Below are positions 44,068-52,299 of a stretch of 64,000 bases of DNA, piece after piece. How positions within the stretch are numbered: position 1 is the stretch's first letter; every line of letters starts with the position of its first letter. The DNA is taken from contig NZ_JANUFD010000002.1 in the NCBI RefSeq assembly GCF_024807945.1, positions 310,001 through 374,000 on the forward strand. The letters run 5' to 3'. The notes beneath the pieces were generated by a model. That model was not told the DNA's origin. It saw only the letters and a list, made by a program, of their open reading frames with translations, and ran no database searches. A program made the translations under genes and the position numbers. The DNA is from Pseudomonas sp. JUb42. GTDB lineage: Bacteria; Pseudomonadota; Gammaproteobacteria; Pseudomonadales; Pseudomonadaceae.

Positions 44068-44292
44068 GCCTAGCCCCTCCAAATCGACTTTATTGAACGG
44101 CTGCGGCTCCCACCTTCAGGGATCATCCTCGACGACACATCTCTGGCTCTGGCTGCCTAACGACTGCTCAATCCCTACCTCTATAGGCCAGAGGCGACCT
44201 ACCACCTTGGCGAGAGTGTCTGGTTGGTATAGTCTGCAATCAGCCGACATGCTAGCACATCGCTAGCAGCTATAACCAAAGGATGGCTATTG

Positions 44293-44430
44293 ATGGCAAC
44301 TAAAGGACTTAGTACCAAAGCTAATATTGCTAAAGTTTGCAATGATACCACCTTGATTAAATCGAACAGAAATCTTAAACCCTCTCCAGCAACTACGACG
44401 CTTTTACGGCAGAATTGTTATATACAATAA
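44293..44430 (+). pseudogene. Tiny frame, possible remnant of a KfrA-like N-terminus
   Basis: A 45-codon frame opening MATKGLSTKANIAKVCND, preceded by AGGATGGC. The GLSTK-IAKVCN pattern faintly resembles the N-terminal helix-turn-helix of KfrA-like replication or partition accessory proteins. Too short and too weak for a firm call; may be chance. Confidence 0.2.
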
Positions 44431-44483
44431 TGTTATGAAAACCTGATTAGTGATACTAAAGACGAAATACTGAGGCAACCATC

Positions 44484-45224
44484 ATGGAAATTATAAGCGA
44501 TATGAAATTCTGGGCACTGATCGTTTCGCTCGCCTCATTCATTATCTCGATACTTCCCGCGATACGTAACCGATGGAAGGGAAGAAAGCTAACAATAGAA
44601 ACGCAAGATGGAGTAATGCTCTCGCACAAATGGGGATACACTAATTTAAAACAGTCGATAACGTTAATCAACAATGGAGGCGTGACGATTAGGGTCAAAG
44701 ATATTACTATCACTTTGAAACGTGATGGCAGCTCCAGCACCATTCCAGTCAGAAATTTCTTCCGTACTTTTGATGCGCAATTCCCCTCTTTATTCTCCTC
44801 AATCAGCTTGAAACCCGGCGAGGAGACAACTCATACGTTTGGCTTTCACCACAAATTAAAACGCATAGAAGAAAAAGCGATGAGCGAAATAATATCAGCA
44901 GCCAGAAGAGAGATTGCAGAGCCAACCATCGGCACTTTTACGACTTCTCCACAAATTTTGATGAGACCAACCTTATCACCGAAAACTCTAGATAACATAA
45001 ATAAAATTTTTTCACAAAACTTCTATCTCACATGTGGCGAATATGAAATGGAGATGGAAATGCTTGATGAAAATAGAAAATGCCTTGCAAGTAAATCCTG
45101 GAGATTTACAATATTTGAAACCGACGAAAGCAACCTCAGAGACATTACGAAAAACTACTCGACAGGTGACGGAGTAATATTCGACTCCAATGCTCAAACA
45201 TGGTTTTACATGGGACTTACCTAG
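44484..45224 (+). CDS. Hypothetical membrane-anchored protein
   Basis: A 246-residue protein with one N-terminal membrane helix (about residues 8-27, WALIVSLASFIISILPAI) followed by a basic stretch (RNRWKGRK), so the rest faces the cytoplasm by the positive-inside rule. The soluble part is beta-rich (TLINNGGVTIRVKDITITL and FHHKLKRIEEKAMS). AT-rich; not recognised. It is 64 bases before the disrupted HEPN gene and may belong to a small operon with it and the AlbA_2 gene. Confidence 0.6.
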   Translation: MEIISDMKFWALIVSLASFIISILPAIRNRWKGRKLTIETQDGVMLSHKWGYTNLKQSITLINNGGVTIRVKDITITLKRDGSSSTIPVRNFFRTFDAQFPSLFSSISLKPGEETTHTFGFHHKLKRIEEKAMSEIISAARREIAEPTIGTFTTSPQILMRPTLSPKTLDNINKIFSQNFYLTCGEYEMEMEMLDENRKCLASKSWRFTIFETDESNLRDITKNYSTGDGVIFDSNAQTWFYMGLT

Positions 45225-45288
45225 CATCCCAGCAGCAGAATTAAATGAATTTAAACACATAAATATATAACAAACTATAGGAGCCCAT

Positions 45289-45974
45289 ATGCGTACAGCC
45301 GACCCTTCGAACATCAAGAATGACTTCTTACGAGGACTCAATTAAGTGCGCGATGTATACAATGCGGTGGAGAACACGCAAATGAGTATTGCGCAAAAAA
45401 ACCTGCTAGCGGAGTATACATTTCTAGGTGCTTCAATACTATTAGAGGGTTTCATAAGCGACCTCTTCATTGCCTATATTAACAAAGACTCAAGAAATTT
45501 TTCCGGGCAGCTAAATATAAGCTTTACAACTACTTCGCTTGACGAACACGCAAAGCGAGCACTTGACCAAGGGCTTTTAGAATCAAAATCAACTCACATC
45601 TAACCCTCGAACACATTAGAAAAATACTAGATCCAAATAATTTTAACTTCGCTTTCACGCATGAACACCATATAAAGGAACTTGCAGGCAAGTGGCTAAG
45701 CTCAACGCATAAAGCACTATTTAATGGAATGCCAAAATCTCAATATGCGATAATCGATACCACAAAAGCGGTGCGAAATTATCTAGCACATCGTAGCACT
45801 GCCGCCATGGAAAAAATGCAGGCTTCGTTAACAAATGTACAGCTACCTACCGAGCTACGCAGGGGACAAAATAAAGTTTCAAAAGTAGGTTCATTTTTAT
45901 ATTCCAGCCCGCAAATTGGAGAACCTAAAAGGTTGATTTTTTTATCTAAACATCCTAATAACCATTGCAAATAG
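45289..45974 (+). pseudogene. HEPN-domain gene broken by an in-frame stop and a frameshift
   Basis: The original frame starts at ATG 45289 after a strong AGGAG (MRTADPSNIKNDFLRGLN), meets TAA at 45343-45345, and continues in the same frame (RDVYNAVENTQMSIAQKN, then LLAEYTFLGASILLEGF) up to about 45590. There the sense passes to a different frame (SHLTLEHIRKILDPNNF), which runs to 45974. In the second part RNYLAH (45774-45791) is an R-x4-H HEPN signature, as in RiboL-PSP-type HEPN families. Two independent lesions mean the gene is dead unless recoding occurs. A sequencing error could explain one but hardly both. Confidence 0.68.
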
Positions 45975-46089
45975 TCTGTGTCCATAGCTTCAAGAACCAA
46001 ATTACTGCAGTCGCTAGCACCGCTGCTCCACCCAAAACCTCACGTTCTATAGATGACTTAGCAGCACCTAAATCAGACACGGAGAAAGC

Positions 46090-47232
46090 ATGAACGACGA
46101 CCAACTAATTGACATGTTACTTTACAAAGGTGAGGGTGCAGCGCTCGACTATAAGGTTCAACAATACCCACACGACGGTGCTACACCAGAAGAAAAAGGA
46201 GAGTTACTCAAGGATATTTTGGCATTTTCAAATGCATGGAGAGAAGAAACTGCATATATCTTGATTGGAGTGAATGACAATCAGGAACTCGTTGGGTTAG
46301 ATAATGACCTTGATGATGCTCGGCTGCAACAGTTCATCAACGGAAAAACAAACGCCCCTGTGCATTTTTCCTACCGCTCACTGTTCTACAAAGGTGTGAA
46401 ACTGGGTATATATACGATCTTGAAACAAGAACGTCCAATATTTGCAAAGCAGCAGTACGGCAAGGTTATTCCTGATGTTGTTTATGTCCGACGTGGATCG
46501 GCTACGGCAATTGCCAAACCGGACGAAATAGCAAAGATGGGGGAGGCTAGGATAGCTGAATCACAAGTATATGCACCCGACTTAAAACTAGAAATAATTT
46601 CACTCGATAATACACCAATACAAAAGATCACATTTTCATATAAAAACTATGAACTTGAAGATTTCAAAAACTGGCCAGACTATAGTGCACCACGACAAAG
46701 AACTGACGCTTACTTAAACTTTATACCACGCATGAATAGAGACAACGAAGACTATTTTAGAGAGATAGGATTATATCATCAGCAACAAAACGGACTTCTC
46801 CCTATCAGATTACTACTGACAAATATCGGCACCAACTTTGCCGACGATGTTCGAATATATTTATCAGCACCTAGACTAGAGAATCTCGGGTTAATAACCG
46901 AGAATGAAATCCTGGCTGCTCCAATCCAAAGCCTAAGTCTCTATCACAATATTCAAATACCAGAATATTACAATTCCTCACGACGAGCCGTGTCAATTGC
47001 TTTAGAAGCGGACGCTATCGTAGCTGTATTCAACATTGGAAAAATCCAGACCGGCGAGACAATATCTACAGAAAAGATTTTATTGGAGAGGCCACCACAG
47101 GGTTTAACATCCCTTGGCGTTAAGATACTGTCAGACCAGCTTCGCAAGCCTATGCAATTAGAAATACCGGTTGAAATCCAAGAAGAAAAAATATCATTAG
47201 GTTTCAATGACGTTCTAGATCTGGAGAACTAA
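46090..47232 (+). CDS. AlbA_2/Schlafen-domain protein
   Basis: A 380-residue protein. Residues 8-140 match the AlbA_2 (Schlafen-like) domain: GEGAALDYKVQ with Glu15, Asp20 and Lys22 in the nuclease-like positions, then KGELLKDILAFSNAW, AYILIGVNDNQELVGLD and the ending YVRRGSATAIAKPDEI. The C-terminal 230 residues are beta-rich and unrecognised. GGAG precedes the ATG. AlbA_2 proteins include tRNA/rRNA-cleaving Schlafens and transcriptional regulators. In an island with HEPN genes, an RNA-directed defence role is a reasonable inference, not shown. Confidence 0.72.
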   Translation: MNDDQLIDMLLYKGEGAALDYKVQQYPHDGATPEEKGELLKDILAFSNAWREETAYILIGVNDNQELVGLDNDLDDARLQQFINGKTNAPVHFSYRSLFYKGVKLGIYTILKQERPIFAKQQYGKVIPDVVYVRRGSATAIAKPDEIAKMGEARIAESQVYAPDLKLEIISLDNTPIQKITFSYKNYELEDFKNWPDYSAPRQRTDAYLNFIPRMNRDNEDYFREIGLYHQQQNGLLPIRLLLTNIGTNFADDVRIYLSAPRLENLGLITENEILAAPIQSLSLYHNIQIPEYYNSSRRAVSIALEADAIVAVFNIGKIQTGETISTEKILLERPPQGLTSLGVKILSDQLRKPMQLEIPVEIQEEKISLGFNDVLDLEN

Positions 47233-47484
47233 ATCCTTTACCCACGCACTGATCCATGGCCGATGAGCGAAGATCCGAAAAACTGAGCATTTGCTACCAC
47301 AAGGAGCCGGTGGGGCCTATAAGGTGAAATTGAAGACGACTTTAGGTCCAGAAAGCAGACCTAGATTGATCAAGAACAAAATCAACCGTGAGCAGGACTA
47401 CTACCTGCAGGAAAGGCACCCCGTCAATTGGCAGTCTCGAGCCAGCCGACCCTTTTTACCGGGGGCCGCGCGCATTTGATTTGG

Positions 47485-48765
47485 TCAATTGCACTTCACG
47501 GTCCACAGCTGATCTATCCGTGTCGTGTAGCTCTGGCTCATCAGATTGCGCTGCATTCCCCAATCCGGCGCCGCCGGAACGGTAGCAGAACGAACAGTTC
47601 CCCTGCCCCAGCGGCCATTGATCTCATCCATCACGCTCATGATCCGGTCGCTCGTCTGTGGCTGGGTCACGGCGAACAAGTCGTCGGTAAACTCGCACGG
47701 CTGCCGCAGATCGAGCAGCAGCACTTCGGCCTTGCTGTACCGGAAACCTTCCCTGAAAACCCTATCCACCGCAGTGGTGGCGGCCCGCGTCATCATCAGC
47801 GTGTCATTGGTGGGGTACGGCAGTTCCACCAGCGCGCCTTGCGCATATTTGGCTTCGTCGGGGTTGAACATGCCCGTGCGGATGCTGACGCGCATCTTTT
47901 TGCACAGTGAGCCCTGGGCTCGAAGCTTCTCGGCGGCGCGGGCGGTGTAGGTGGCCACTGCCTCTTTGATGGGCGCGATGTCGGTCAGGCGCTTGCCGAA
48001 CATTCGACTACTGCAGATCTCCTGCTTGGGTGGTTCTTCTTCGCCCAGCTCCAGGCAGGGTGTGCCAGCCAGCTCCCGAGCAGTCTTTTCGATAACAACA
48101 CTGAACTTTTGCCGCAGCATCGTCGGGTCGGCCTTGGCCAGGTCCATCGCCGACAGGATCTTCATTGCTTCCAGATGGGCTTTCATTTTGCGGCCGATGC
48201 CCCAGACCTCGGAGACGGCGGTATTGCGCAGCACCCAGTCGCGCTTGTGCGGGTCGCAGATATCCACGACACCTCCCGTCTGGGCTTGCAAGCGCTTCGC
48301 GGTGTGGTTGGCAAGCTTGGCCAAGGTCTTGGTGCGTGCAATGCCTACCCCGACCGGGATGCCGACGTAACGCTGAACATTGCTGCGGATGCGGCGCCCC
48401 AGCGCTGTCAGATCGCCCGGTATGCCGCTCAGGTCGGCGAAGGCTTCGTCGATGCTGTAGATCTCCACGGCAGGCACCATGGATTCGATGACGCTCATGA
48501 CCCGTTCGCTCATGTCGCCATACAGCGCGTAGTTGCTGCTGAAGGCCATAATGCCGTTCTGGCGGAGCACGTCTTTAATCTGGAAGTACGGCGCGCCCAT
48601 TTTCACGAAGGGCTTGGCGTCGTAACTGCGGGCGATGACACAACCATCGTTGTTGCTCAACACCACAATGGGCGTTCTGGCCAGGTCCGGCCGAAAGACT
48701 CGCTCGCAACTGGCGTAGAAGCTGTTGCAGTCGATCAGCGCAAAAACCGGCTCAGGTTTTGTCAT
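47485..48765 (-). CDS. umuC: DNA polymerase V catalytic subunit (RulB/UmuC-like)
   Basis: A 426-residue Y-family polymerase. Metal-binding Asp in ALIDCNSFYASCE (near 12), YSIDEAF with Asp-Glu (near 104), and the steric-gate Tyr in NSFYASCE are all present, followed by a helix-hairpin-helix region and the little-finger domain. Length fits UmuC/RulB. Overlaps umuD by 14 bases. Makes lesion-bypass polymerase after DNA damage when UmuD is cleaved. Confidence 0.93.
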   Translation of the reverse strand: MTKPEPVFALIDCNSFYASCERVFRPDLARTPIVVLSNNDGCVIARSYDAKPFVKMGAPYFQIKDVLRQNGIMAFSSNYALYGDMSERVMSVIESMVPAVEIYSIDEAFADLSGIPGDLTALGRRIRSNVQRYVGIPVGVGIARTKTLAKLANHTAKRLQAQTGGVVDICDPHKRDWVLRNTAVSEVWGIGRKMKAHLEAMKILSAMDLAKADPTMLRQKFSVVIEKTARELAGTPCLELGEEEPPKQEICSSRMFGKRLTDIAPIKEAVATYTARAAEKLRAQGSLCKKMRVSIRTGMFNPDEAKYAQGALVELPYPTNDTLMMTRAATTAVDRVFREGFRYSKAEVLLLDLRQPCEFTDDLFAVTQPQTSDRIMSVMDEINGRWGRGTVRSATVPAAPDWGMQRNLMSQSYTTRIDQLWTVKCN

Positions 48766-49183
48766 GGTCGCGCACGCTGAACCTGACCACGCCGATGATG
48801 ATCAGGTCATCGCCCTCCAGGATGTGTCGCGGTGGGTATTTGCTGTTTTCGGATTTCAGGATGAAGACGTTATCGCGCATGTGCAGGCGCTTGCAGACCG
48901 GTTCGGAGTTGAGCGCGGCAATCACGATGTCGCCATGCTCGGCATACCGGCTGCGGTCTACAATCACCAGATCGCCGCCATAGATCCCCGCCCCTTGCAT
49001 GCTGTCACCTTCGATCTTGGCCAGGTAAACATGCGGCGCACGAAGCTCAAACAGCTCGTCCAGGGAGATGTGCTTTTCGATGTGATCGGCAGCCGGCGAC
49101 GGGAAGCCGGCCGGAACCTGGAACGAGTGAAGCGGGAATTTTTCGCCGCTGGCCGACAACGGCCCGAGGATGGTGACGCTCAT
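48752..49183 (-). CDS. umuD: UmuD/RulA SOS-response S24 protease subunit
   Basis: A 143-residue S24 peptidase. Cleavage site Ala25-Gly26 (QVPAGFPSP), catalytic Ser61 in EGDSMQGAG and Lys98 in VCKRL are visible. The ATG at 49183 (MSVTILG) was preferred over the upstream ATG at 49216, which would overlap the LexA box; AAGGTT lies before it. RecA-stimulated self-cleavage gives UmuD', which joins UmuC as polymerase V. Confidence 0.93.
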   Translation of the reverse strand: MSVTILGPLSASGEKFPLHSFQVPAGFPSPAADHIEKHISLDELFELRAPHVYLAKIEGDSMQGAGIYGGDLVIVDRSRYAEHGDIVIAALNSEPVCKRLHMRDNVFILKSENSKYPPRHILEGDDLIIIGVVRFSVRDHDKT

Positions 49184-49206
49184 GATGCGAACCTTGTAGT
49201 TGATAA

Positions 49207-49222
49207 CTGTATGCATATACAG
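49207..49222. promoter_or_regulatory. LexA (SOS) box between umuDC and yedK
   Basis: CTGTATGCATATACAG fits the CTGT-N8-ACAG consensus exactly and is a near-perfect palindrome. It lies 24 bases before the umuD start on the minus strand and about 60 bases before the yedK start on the plus strand, so it can control both directions. Confidence 0.88.
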
Positions 49223-49282
49223 TTAACGACGAAGGCCGCTTGTGGTCAATGTCCTGTGTAGGAAATTTCGACGGGTGACATC

Positions 49283-49972
49283 ATGTGCGGACGCTACTCG
49301 ATCTACGAAACCATGGACCACTACCTGCGCCAACTCGCGCTGGACCTGGTGGTTATCAACGGCTACGACCACGAAGAGATCAACCGCTACAACGTGGCGC
49401 CCTCGACTCGCGTAGAGATCATCCGCCCCGCTGAGGGCGGGATTCGAGTGGACAAGGTCAAATGGGGATGGAGCCCGTTCTGGGCAAAGGGCAAGCGGCC
49501 TGACCCCATCAACGCCAGGGTTGAGACCGTGGCTACGGGGAAGTTTTTCAAGCAGCTATGGCCCAATGGCCGGGCCTTGGCACCAGCAAATGGGTGGTTT
49601 GAATGGGTGAAGGATCCTGACGATCCGAAGAAGAAACAGCCCTACTTCATCAGGCTGAAAAGTGGCGAGCCGATGTTTTTTGCTGCGCTGGCTCAGGTGC
49701 ATACGGGTTTGGAACCGCATGACGGGGATGGGTTTGTGATTATCACGGATGCCAGTGATGCGGGGATGGTTGATATCCATGATCGGCGGCCGGTGGTGCT
49801 TGGGCCGGAGCACGCGCGGGAATGGCTTGAGCGAAGCCTCTCGACCGAACGAGCACTGCAGATCGCACTACATAGCCGCCCGGTAGACGACTTTGAGTGG
49901 TATGTCGTGGGCAAAGCGGTGGGGAATGTTCGTAATCAAGGAGCATCATTGTTGATATCCGAGTCCCGCTGA
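49283..49972 (+). CDS. yedK: SRAP/HMCES abasic-site protein (YedK-like)
   Basis: A 229-residue SOS-response-associated peptidase homologue. Catalytic Cys2 follows the Met (MCGRYS) and is exposed after Met removal; Asn77, Arg79 and Glu81 in INARVET, Glu107 in GWFEW and His166 in VDIHDRRP make up the active-site set. SRAP proteins form a stable crosslink with abasic sites in single-stranded DNA. Divergent from umuDC, around one LexA box, so SOS-inducible control is likely. Confidence 0.93.
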   Translation: MCGRYSIYETMDHYLRQLALDLVVINGYDHEEINRYNVAPSTRVEIIRPAEGGIRVDKVKWGWSPFWAKGKRPDPINARVETVATGKFFKQLWPNGRALAPANGWFEWVKDPDDPKKKQPYFIRLKSGEPMFFAALAQVHTGLEPHDGDGFVIITDASDAGMVDIHDRRPVVLGPEHAREWLERSLSTERALQIALHSRPVDDFEWYVVGKAVGNVRNQGASLLISESR

Positions 49973-50049
49973 CGGTTTGATTCCATTTGGCGGGCATAAG
50001 GATTTAAACAAGGCGGCCAATGGGCTCGTACCGGAACACCTATGATGCT

Positions 50050-50406
50050 TTATCCTTTAATGCACTGGCGTGTTTCACGCATAAACGCCATATATTCCCT
50101 TGCTCGCCCTTCATCAGAGATGCATACATAGGTTTGGTTTAACATTGCACACGCAGCGTACGACTCACTTATCTTTTGAAAGGTAGCATTGACGGTGCTT
50201 GAAATCTCAGTTTTCAGGCTCGCGTTGATAGGCGCTTTTGCAAAGGCCGTGAGGTCTGCCGCCACCTCCAACGCTGCCTTCCGGTCACCTTTATAAGTTT
50301 CCGGTACTGAGACGCTGCACGTCGAATCGATTTTTTTTGTTGGCATAGAGCAGCCACAAATCAGAGTCGTTTGCACAATGAGCAATAAACCACACGATAT
50401 ATTCAT
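50050..50406 (-). CDS. Small lipoprotein, paralogue of the upstream lipoprotein
   Basis: A 118-residue protein with a lipoprotein signal (MNISCGLLLIVQTTLICGC, lipid Cys19). The mature part has TCSVSVPETY, CAMLNQTYVC and RETRQC, the same ordered pattern as the N-terminal half of the lipoprotein encoded just upstream (QCSVSPPDKY, CAMLLQTVSC, EGTRSC). No known family recognised. Probably an outer-membrane or periplasmic lipoprotein. Confidence 0.65.
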   Translation of the reverse strand: MNISCGLLLIVQTTLICGCSMPTKKIDSTCSVSVPETYKGDRKAALEVAADLTAFAKAPINASLKTEISSTVNATFQKISESYAACAMLNQTYVCISDEGRAREYMAFMRETRQCIKG

Positions 50407-50417
50407 GATTAGCTCCG

Positions 50418-51329
50418 TTATTTACAAATTTCTTTTTGTACGCCTGAAACGTAGTACCGCATACAAGGGCGAGACTCTACGAGATTTATTAGTTTTGATT
50501 CCACAGCTTGTTCGCCATTGACTTCGACATCGGCACGGACCTCTTTTAAGGGGCCACGAAGTTCCGCATCTTCTAGAAAAGAAATTTTTATTCTAAATCT
50601 ATCCGTAGATCTAGGCGGAAGCGTTTGTGAAATCGGAGAATCAACAATAAGGACTTTTGAGCCGGGACTGGGGTAATAAGCCATTGCTGGTGTATCAAGT
50701 TGTGCACCCGTTACTCTGGCCCCTTTGGCATCAACAGCGATAGTATACACTGCTGAAACTTGCTGCATATCAGCAGGCAACCGTCCACTCTCTTTTCTTG
50801 TACTTTCGTCAAAGTAGACCCTTACTTTTGTAATAAACGCAGGGCTATCCCCAGAATTACGTATAAACAAATCAAACACCACCGGTGCCTTTTTATAAGA
50901 GATAGCGTCCTCAGGCATAAACTGAACGATATTATCAACCGTCACGACCGCTTTTTCGACAGCATGACAAGAGCGTGTGCCTTCAAGGTAATTACGAAAG
51001 TCACTGATCTGACGGTCGCTTCTCTTTTGGGAGCTCAGACAGGAAACGGTTTGAAGTAACATAGCACAGACGACATCTTTATCAGGCACCTCTTGATAGA
51101 CTTGCTCAACTTTCTCATGAAAGTCTTTCTCCGACGATCCTGAAATCATAACAAATCGATCCAAGTCCATCTTTACCGAAGACACCTTGGTTTTCTCAAC
51201 CAAGTATTTGTCGGGCGGGCTAACTGAGCACTGTGGGGGCGGCGTGGTCGGACCATCTGGGGCGGTACTGAAGCATGAAGCCAGTACCCCACAAATAAAC
51301 AGATGGACGAGCTTTATTTTAGATATCAT
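50418..51329 (-). CDS. Lipoprotein with duplicated Cys-pattern domain and C-terminal beta domain
   Basis: A 303-residue lipoprotein with signal and lipobox ICGVLASC (lipid Cys near residue 19). Residues 33-125 share the CSVS-CAML-C-TRSC pattern with the next lipoprotein. Residues 130-300 look like a beta-sandwich (PVVFDLFIRNSGDSPAFIT, VRVYFDES). ATG 51329 was chosen over a GTG three codons upstream. It overlaps the region of the next upstream gene's stop. Function unknown. Confidence 0.65.
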   Translation of the reverse strand: MISKIKLVHLFICGVLASCFSTAPDGPTTPPPQCSVSPPDKYLVEKTKVSSVKMDLDRFVMISGSSEKDFHEKVEQVYQEVPDKDVVCAMLLQTVSCLSSQKRSDRQISDFRNYLEGTRSCHAVEKAVVTVDNIVQFMPEDAISYKKAPVVFDLFIRNSGDSPAFITKVRVYFDESTRKESGRLPADMQQVSAVYTIAVDAKGARVTGAQLDTPAMAYYPSPGSKVLIVDSPISQTLPPRSTDRFRIKISFLEDAELRGPLKEVRADVEVNGEQAVESKLINLVESRPCMRYYVSGVQKEICK

Positions 51330-51334
51330 TTCAA

Positions 51335-51658
51335 TCACCGCTCACACGGCGAGCAATAATTTTGACCATTCTGGTTTAGCCAACAGCCTTGTTTGTTGGA
51401 GCCTTGAGTCGTACATTGCCCGCAGCAATTAGGCTCTCTATTTCTTAACGCTGTTTCGGCTGAAGAATGACGCTCAGTGTGTTGGCTTACGCAGCCAATC
51501 CTCTTGTCACTCTCAATAGTCACCATCGGCAGGGATGATTTAAATACCGAACTCACCGATTCTTCTGCAGAAAACGCAGCAAAGCTTAATGAAATTGATG
51601 CGAGAAAAATACGAAAAACTGCAAATCGGGACGTACTGATTAGACTATTCATAGCCAT
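51335..51658 (-). CDS. Small secreted cysteine-rich protein
   Basis: A 107-residue protein with a signal peptide (MAMNSLISTSRFAVFRIFLA, cleavage near SFAAFSAEES). The C-terminal third is Cys-rich (CCGQC, CWLNQNGQNYC, SPC), suggesting disulfides or a metal site in the periplasm. The ATG at 51658 was chosen because a signal peptide follows; the longer frame puts about 30 residues before it. First gene of the three-gene minus-strand set. Confidence 0.55.
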   Translation of the reverse strand: MAMNSLISTSRFAVFRIFLASISLSFAAFSAEESVSSVFKSSLPMVTIESDKRIGCVSQHTERHSSAETALRNREPNCCGQCTTQGSNKQGCWLNQNGQNYCSPCER

Positions 51659-52299
51659 GTCTCTGACTGGAGAGCGGCGTAATAACTTCTGACTAAATAC
51701 TAGCGGACAATTAAGGATGGTCAAGCATCTTTCCATGGTCTTTTTCACGATAAAAACACATTTAAAACATACAAATCGTCATAACCAAAGTGTAAGGCCA
51801 CCTTATCATATATCAATTAATTAACTGCATCCTGCAAATCACTTACCATTTTGGCTCACCAGTGAGACTGAGCAATCTGCGACCTGTGCATACGACTAGA
51901 AATACGCAATGTCCAAGTTTCTAATTGGTTCATGATCCGACAGTCACCGCAGCAAACTCCGACAGATTGGGTCAGTAATGTCCGACAACCCTATAGGCTT
52001 TTTCATGTCAAGCACCTACATGTAGGAATCTTCTTTTTATCAGCGACATTCGACCTGAGGAATTTTCAGTGCTCACCGCCCTAAACAGCGGCTATCGTTC
52101 TCTTGAACTCAATTCTAGAAACAGAAAGACACAAATATCGATCACCTACTTCAACCATCTCAACTTTCGACTCAAAATTAAATTTATTGACTGCGCTCAA
52201 GGGCTAGGTAAATTCGACAGAGACACCTAATGAAAGGTGTTCATATGACACCAACAACAATATAGCTTGTTCTATCAACATTTAAGTAGAGAGGCTTTC
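51659..52299. other. Intergenic region before the antirepressor gene
   Basis: A 641-base gap, AT-rich, without a supported gene. The right-hand end has three alternating 6-base half-sites (52223-52252) upstream of the antirepressor gene, and the left end should hold the promoter of the lipoprotein set. Confidence 0.5.
52223..52252. promoter_or_regulatory. Array of three alternating ACACCT/AGGTGT half-sites
   Basis: ACACCT (52223-52228), AGGTGT (52235-52240) and GACACC (52247-52252) are spaced exactly 12 apart and alternate in direction. About 50 bases before the antirepressor start. Looks like a phage repressor operator or a dimer-stacking site. Confidence 0.45.

Larger units (their letters stand above)
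43593..44483. other. Long intergenic region in the AT-rich island
   Basis: A 891-base stretch without a convincing gene. It holds a GTACC pair (44053-44067), AT-rich tracts and one tiny frame at 44293-44430 that may be a fragment. Nothing resembles a tRNA. The upstream part is probably decayed mobile DNA. Confidence 0.45.
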
